From positions 1 through 10,115 of the forward strand of contig JAGWAA010000014.1 of NCBI GenBank assembly GCA_018302165.1: 10,115 nt of DNA, given 5' to 3'. The notes beneath the pieces were generated by a model. It ran no database searches. It saw only the letters and a program-made list of their open reading frames with translations, and was not told the origin of the DNA. The position numbers and the translations under genes were made by a program. The stretch comes from Candidatus Woesearchaeota archaeon (lineage in GTDB: Archaea > Nanobdellota > Nanobdellia > SCGC-AAA011-G17 > GW2011-AR17). Below, piece after piece: positions 6,418 to 10,115 of the stretch; within the stretch, counting starts at the first letter, position 1, and each line of letters opens with the position of its first letter.

Positions 6418-6951
6418 ATGGAGAAAATTTCTGAAAATGTGTATAAAATTAATGCAGGTTCTAATGTGTATTATCTTGAGAAAGAAAAGGTTTTGATTGA
6501 TACTGGAATTGAAGAATATTATGAAACTTTGAAAAGTGAAATAGATTGTGATTCAATTAAAATGGTTATATTTACTCATTTGCACTATGATCATATTGGA
6601 AATTTTGAATTATTTAAAAATGCTAAATTTTATGCTTCTAAAAAAGAGATTGAATTTTTTGAGAAGAATCCATTCGGAGCTATTTTAGATAAGAATTTAG
6701 TTAAGTGGTTTAAAGTGAAATTGAATGATGTTTCTGCTTTGAAAATATTTAAAATAATTGAAACTCCAGGGCATACTGGTGGTTCTATTTGTTTGTTGTA
6801 CAAGGATGTGTTGTTTACTGGGGATACTTTATTTGATTGTGGGTGTGGGCGTGTGGATTTGCCGTCTTCGGAACCTTCTCTTATGAAAGGAAGTTTGGAA
6901 AAAATTAAAAAATTAAAATATAAATATTTTTGTCCAGGGCATGATTATTAA
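6418..6951 (+). CDS. Metallo-beta-lactamase-fold hydrolase (glyoxalase II-like)
   Basis: A 177-aa cytoplasmic hydrolase with a complete two-metal site: THLHYDHIG gives H54, H56, D58 and H59; TPGHTGGS gives H119; FTGDTLF gives D136; and PGHDY gives H175. The FTGDTLF...GCGRVDLP stretch resembles hydroxyacylglutathione hydrolase-like members, which cleave thioesters, but the subfamily is catalytically broad and the substrate cannot be assigned. It ends two residues after the last metal ligand and lacks the C-terminal substrate-binding region of true glyoxalase II, so it is a minimal form. It is transcribed away from the winged-helix gene through a shared promoter region and stops 58 nt before the copper operon. 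The leaderless start supports its own promoter, with possible read-through into the operon. Confidence 0.92.
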   Translation: MEKISENVYKINAGSNVYYLEKEKVLIDTGIEEYYETLKSEIDCDSIKMVIFTHLHYDHIGNFELFKNAKFYASKKEIEFFEKNPFGAILDKNLVKWFKVKLNDVSALKIFKIIETPGHTGGSICLLYKDVLFTGDTLFDCGCGRVDLPSSEPSLMKGSLEKIKKLKYKYFCPGHDY

Positions 6952-6957
6952 GAAAGG

Positions 6958-6965
6958 TTTATAAA
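6958..6965 (+). promoter_or_regulatory. TATA box of the DUF5676-methyltransferase-copB operon
   Basis: TTTATAAA lies just after the hydrolase stop codon. Transcription would start near 6985-6990, leaving a leader of about 20 nt that contains the Shine-Dalgarno GGAGG (7001-7005). The 5-bp inverted repeat AATCT/AGATT (6971-6975, 6985-6989) spans the expected start and could be an operator, but it is too short to trust. A second TATA-like run, TATATATT, lies at 6975-6982. Confidence 0.5.
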
Positions 6966-7009
6966 ATTTTAATCTATATATTTAAGATTGTATTTCAAAA
7001 GGAGGAATA

Positions 7010-7273
7010 ATGAAACATAAAATAAACATTATCAAAGTAGGAAATAGTTTAGCAATTACAACAGCAGTTATATATTTTATTTGTATTATTGCAGTTTGGG
7101 TTGCGCCTGTATTTACAACAACTATTGGTAATTATTTACTTCATGGGGTAGATATAACAAAGTTGGTAACTGAAAGAACATTTATTTTTTCTGTAATTAG
7201 TTTTGTTATTGGTACAGTTATGGCTTGGTTGACAGGGGCTTTATTTGCAATAATTTATAATAAATTGGAATGA
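7010..7273 (+). CDS. Small two-TM membrane protein, DUF5676-like
   Basis: An 87-aa membrane protein of unknown function. The amphipathic start (KHKINIIKVGNSLAITTA) leads into one helix at about 14-35, then a short loop (NYLLHGVDITKL), then a second helix at about 57-83 ending in a charged IIYNKLE. This layout, including the small-residue-rich second helix with a terminal YNKL-like end, matches the DUF5676 family as I remember it, often encoded near heavy-metal P-type ATPases. It opens the operon with a strong AGGAGG and a 4-nt spacing to ATG, and ends 7 nt before the methyltransferase. A role as a small partner or metal-entry factor for CopB is a guess from position. Confidence 0.8.
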   Translation: MKHKINIIKVGNSLAITTAVIYFICIIAVWVAPVFTTTIGNYLLHGVDITKLVTERTFIFSVISFVIGTVMAWLTGALFAIIYNKLE

Positions 7274-7280
7274 GGTTGTA

Positions 7281-7901
7281 ATGTATAATAAAAACACATT
7301 AAAAGTCCAAAAAAGATATAATCGATTTTCTTTTTTTTATGATTATTTAGAATATTTATTGGAAAAGATTTTATTTACAAAATTAAGAAAGGAAACATTA
7401 GGTAATCTTAATGGAAACATTTTAGAGATTGGGGTTGGTACAGGGAAGAATTTACTTTTTTATGGTTCGAAAACAAATATTACTGGTGTTGATATAAGTC
7501 CAAAGATGCTTAACAAAGCTAGACAGAGAGCTGGTAAACTTAATAAAAAAATTAATTTATTGGAAATGGATGCACAAGATTTGAAATTTAAAGACAATAG
7601 TTTTGATTATGTTATTGGAACTTTTATACTTTGTTCGATTCCAGAACCAATTAAAGCATTAAAAGAAATAAAAAGGGTAGTAAAACCAACTGGAAAAATT
7701 ATTTTTATTGAGCATGTTCTTAGCAAGAATAAATTTATTGCATTTTTGGAATGGTTGCATAATCCAATTACTGTTTGGCTTTTGGGATTAAATGTAAATA
7801 GAGATACAAGAAAAAATATTTTAGAATCAGGTATTCATATAACAAGGGATGAAAATCTTGCTTTTTTTGATGTCTTTAGAAGATTTACAGGTGTAAAATA
7901 A
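7281..7901 (+). CDS. Class I SAM-dependent methyltransferase (UbiE/Methyltransf_11-like)
   Basis: A 206-aa methyltransferase. Motif I, NILEIGVGTGKN (46-57), binds the methionine part of S-adenosylmethionine. TGVDISPKML (68-77) provides the acidic residue for the ribose, LLEMDAQDLKF (93-103) contacts the adenine, and FDYVIGTFILCSIPEP (108-123) with the following KRVVKPTGKIIFIEH covers motifs II-III. The N-terminus YNRFSFFYDYLEYLLEK resembles methyltransferases acting on lipids or quinones, and hydrophobic stretches near 152-170 could touch the membrane. GAGGT 3 nt before the ATG and 7-10 nt gaps to both neighbours make co-expression with the DUF5676 protein and CopB near certain. The substrate is unknown: a membrane lipid, a quinone or a small thiol or metalloid are possible. 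No arsenite-methyltransferase cysteine set is visible. Confidence 0.9.
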   Translation: MYNKNTLKVQKRYNRFSFFYDYLEYLLEKILFTKLRKETLGNLNGNILEIGVGTGKNLLFYGSKTNITGVDISPKMLNKARQRAGKLNKKINLLEMDAQDLKFKDNSFDYVIGTFILCSIPEPIKALKEIKRVVKPTGKIIFIEHVLSKNKFIAFLEWLHNPITVWLLGLNVNRDTRKNILESGIHITRDENLAFFDVFRRFTGVK

Positions 7902-7911
7902 AGGAGTAAAA

Positions 7912-9966
7912 ATGACTAAATATAAATGCCCAAAATGTGGAATGATATATGACAAGCCAGGTAAGTGTACTATGGATGGTACTAAACTTGTTAAAGTGGA
8001 GGATGGAAAATCCTCTAATCATTCACATACTGATCATCACAAAATGATGATGGAAGATTTTAAAAAACGTTTTATAATCTCTACAATTCTTACAATTCCA
8101 ATTTTAATCTTATCACAATTAATTCAAAATTTATTTAATTTTAGCATAACTTTAACAGGAGAAAAATATATTTTATTTGTTCTTTCAACTTTGATATTTT
8201 TTTATGGTGGTTGGCCTTTTTTAAAAGGAATTTATTATGAATTAAAAGAAAAGATTCCTGGAATGATGACATTAATTGCTCTGGCAATTTCTGTTGCTTA
8301 TTTTTATAGTGTTGCAGTTGTTTTTGGGTTGAGTGGTGAACCTTTTTTTTGGGAGCTTGCAACTTTAATAGACATTATGTTGTTGGGTCATTGGATTGAA
8401 ATGAGGTCTGTTTTAGGTGCGTCTAAAGCATTGGAAAAATTAATTCAATTACTTCCCGATACTGCTCATTTAATTAAGAATAATAAAGTTATTAATGTCA
8501 AAATATCTGAGATAAATAAAGGGGATATTCTTTTAATAAAATCTGGAGAAAAAATTCCTGCTGATGGAATCATTCTAAAAGGAAGTAGTTATATTGATGA
8601 ATCCATGTTGACTGGTGAATCAAAACCAGTTAAAAAAAATTTAAATGAAAAAGTTATTGGGGGTTCTGTGAATGGTGACGGTGTGCTTGAAATTAGAATT
8701 ACTGGTACCGGCGAAGAATCTTATTTGAATAAAGTAATCAACTTGGTTAAGTTAGCACAAGAATCTAAATCTAAAACTCAAAGGCTTGCTGATAAAGCTG
8801 CTAATTGGTTGACAATTATTGCAATAACTGCAGGGGTTTTTACTTTTAGTTATTGGGTGATTATTGGTGCTGAATTGTCTTTTGCTATCGAGAGAATGGC
8901 TACAGTAATGGTAATTGCTTGTCCGCATGCGTTGGGTTTAGCAATACCTCTTGTTTCGGCAGTTTCAACTTCTTTGTCTGCAAAAAATGGACTTTTGATT
9001 AGAAACAGAACTGCATTTGAAAATTCTAGAAAGATAACAACAATTATTTTTGATAAAACTGGAACTCTTACTGAGGGAAAATTTGGTGTTTCTAACATTT
9101 TGATTATTGATAAAAATTATAATGAGAATAAATTAATTCAATTAGCAGCGTCATTGGAACAAAATTCAGAACATCCTATTGCCAAAGGAATTTTAGAAAA
9201 AGCAAATAAATCTAAATTATTAAAAGTTTTAAATTTTAAGATTATTAAAGGTGTAGGAGTAGAAGGAAAAATAAATAATAATTATATTAAGCTTGTTAGT
9301 AAAAGTTATTTAGAAAAATTAAAAATTAAAGTTTCTATGACTATTGATGAAGCTTCTACTTTGGTTTATGTTCTTGTTAATAATAAACCTGTGGGAATAA
9401 TTGGATTAACTGATAAAGTAAGGGCAGATTCTTTTGAAGCAATAAAACAATTGAAAGAATCTAAGATTAAATGCTGGATGCTTACTGGGGATAATAAAAA
9501 AATAGCTGAAAAAGTTGCTAAACAATTGAATTTAGATGGATATTTTGCTGAAGTTTTGCCACATCAAAAATTAGAAAAAATAAAAGAATTGCAAAGAAAG
9601 GGAGAGTTTGTAGCAATGACTGGGGATGGAATTAATGATGCTCCTGCGTTAGCACAATCTGATGTAGGGATAGCTATTGGTTCAGGAACTGATATTGCTG
9701 CTGAAACTGCTGATATTATTTTAGTTAATAGCAATCCAAAAGATGTTACTTCACTTATTTTATTTGGGAAAGCCACATATAGAAAAATGGTTCAAAATTT
9801 ATTCTGGGCTACTGGTTATAATTTAATTACTATTCCTTTAGCTGCCGGTATTTTGTATAGCAGAGGAATATTAATATCTCCTGCAATTGGAGCAGCTTTA
9901 ATGTCATTAAGTACTATAATCGTCGCTGTAAATGCAAATTTTTTATCAATAAAGAAAAAAAATTAA
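7912..9966 (+). CDS. copB: CopB-type P1B ATPase, copper efflux
   Basis: A 684-aa heavy-metal pump. The N-terminus is a small HMBD-like module, YKCPKCGMIYDKPGKCTMDG (4-23), then a His/Met-rich segment (NHSHTDHHKMMM, 36-47), instead of an HMA domain. About eight membrane helices are expected, at roughly 53-73, 86-104, 118-140, 144-164, 300-320, 326-350, 628-648 and 653-675. Diagnostic motifs: actuator MLTGES (232-237), ion-binding CPH (C337-H339), phosphorylation DKTGT (D381), the P1B EHP (H421-P422), hinge GDGINDAP (571-578), YN (636-637) and MSLSTIIVAVNA (664-675). CPH with MSxST is characteristic of the CopB (P1B-3) class, described for Cu(II)/Cu(I) or silver export. The start at 7912 follows AGGAG at 7902-7906. 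The stop shares 4 nt with the convergent copA-like gene. Confidence 0.95.
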   Translation: MTKYKCPKCGMIYDKPGKCTMDGTKLVKVEDGKSSNHSHTDHHKMMMEDFKKRFIISTILTIPILILSQLIQNLFNFSITLTGEKYILFVLSTLIFFYGGWPFLKGIYYELKEKIPGMMTLIALAISVAYFYSVAVVFGLSGEPFFWELATLIDIMLLGHWIEMRSVLGASKALEKLIQLLPDTAHLIKNNKVINVKISEINKGDILLIKSGEKIPADGIILKGSSYIDESMLTGESKPVKKNLNEKVIGGSVNGDGVLEIRITGTGEESYLNKVINLVKLAQESKSKTQRLADKAANWLTIIAITAGVFTFSYWVIIGAELSFAIERMATVMVIACPHALGLAIPLVSAVSTSLSAKNGLLIRNRTAFENSRKITTIIFDKTGTLTEGKFGVSNILIIDKNYNENKLIQLAASLEQNSEHPIAKGILEKANKSKLLKVLNFKIIKGVGVEGKINNNYIKLVSKSYLEKLKIKVSMTIDEASTLVYVLVNNKPVGIIGLTDKVRADSFEAIKQLKESKIKCWMLTGDNKKIAEKVAKQLNLDGYFAEVLPHQKLEKIKELQRKGEFVAMTGDGINDAPALAQSDVGIAIGSGTDIAAETADIILVNSNPKDVTSLILFGKATYRKMVQNLFWATGYNLITIPLAAGILYSRGILISPAIGAALMSLSTIIVAVNANFLSIKKKN

Positions 9967-9984
9967 AGTTTTTTAAACTTTAAT
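9962..9984. terminator. Perfect hairpin at the convergent copB/copA ends
   Basis: ATTAAAGTTT (9962-9971) and AAACTTTAAT (9975-9984) form an exact 10-bp stem with a TTT loop. The structure covers the stop codon of copB (9964-9966) and encodes the last residues and stop of the gene on the other strand. Being symmetric, it could work in both directions as a terminator or as an mRNA 3'-end stabiliser. Stem-dependent termination is not general in archaea, so the function is uncertain although the symmetry is plain. Confidence 0.55.
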
Positions 9985-10115
9985 AATAAAGAATTGCTTA
10001 CAACACTTACGCTACTCAAAGCCATTGCACCACCAGCAATTATTGGTGAGAGTAACCATCCAGTATATGGATACAGCACTCCTGCTGCGATGGTAATTCC
10101 GATTACATTGTATAT
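9963..10115 (-). CDS. copA: CopA-type copper P1B ATPase, C-terminal end only
   Basis: Only the last 50 codons and the stop are in the window; the gene continues past the right edge. The translation begins IYNVIGITIAAGVLYP and contains LLSPIIAGGAMALSSVSVVSN before a basic end KFKKL. YN in helix 7 and MALSSVSVV (the MxxSS motif) in helix 8 are the copper-binding signature of the CopA class (P1B-1), which exports Cu(I). It is thus a different subclass from the neighbouring CopB. The two genes converge, sharing the 4 bases TTAA (9963-9966) that contain both stop codons. Regulation and the N-terminal metal-binding domains cannot be seen. The copA assignment relies on this short segment. Confidence 0.85.
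   Translation of the reverse strand: MYNVIGITIAAGVLYPYTGWLLSPIIAGGAMALSSVSVVSNSLLLKFKKL

Noticed and set aside
7281..7901. Arsenite methyltransferase (ArsM) identity for the methyltransferase
   Set aside because: The protein is too short and lacks the conserved cysteines of ArsM; only C118 is present.
8141..8362. Antisense frame inside copB (also 8850-9098 and 9564-9776) and inside topA (1214-1396, 2490-2699, 2813-3022)
   Set aside because: They lie wholly or largely opposite conserved coding sequence, have no start signals, and translate to low-complexity or unmatched sequence.

Overview
The window looks like a compact, very AT-rich archaeal chromosome segment. Evidence: a RadB-type RecA paralogue, a type IA topoisomerase with C-terminal zinc ribbons, TATA-like boxes 24-31 nt upstream of start codons, and many apparently leaderless genes. 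Gene style (short intergenic gaps, membrane-anchored winged-helix protein, secreted thioredoxin-fold protein with a flexible Cys tail) suggests a DPANN lineage such as Pacearchaeota or Woesearchaeota. That placement is inference only. No rRNA, tRNA, CRISPR array or insertion sequence was recognised.

Layout. 1-98: edge sequence, unassigned. 99-1187 (-): LAGLIDADG homing endonuclease with a C-terminal HTH, markedly richer in A+T than its neighbours. 1302-3431 (+): DNA topoisomerase I. 3428-4132 (-): unrecognised 234-aa protein whose stop codon overlaps that of topA. 4163-4717 (-): short RadB-like ATPase. 4850-5671 (-): membrane-tethered thioredoxin-fold protein. 5786-6325 (-): two-TM protein with a cytoplasmic winged helix and a Cys-rich outer loop. 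6418-6951 (+): metallo-beta-lactamase-fold hydrolase, divergent from the winged-helix gene. 7010-9966 (+): a tight three-gene operon of DUF5676 membrane protein, SAM methyltransferase and CopB-type P1B ATPase. 9963-10115 (-): the C-terminal end of a second, CopA-type copper ATPase, convergent with copB.

The left part is DNA maintenance (topA, radB, a selfish endonuclease). The right part reads as a metal and redox homeostasis island: two copper ATPases of different subclasses, an extracytoplasmic thiol protein, and a membrane-bound putative regulator with three cysteines facing outward and inverted repeats near its promoter and next to its neighbour. The least described parts are the winged-helix membrane protein with its possible operators, and the methyltransferase and DUF5676 protein co-transcribed with copB. 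Linking all of these into one regulated system is inference from proximity and motifs.
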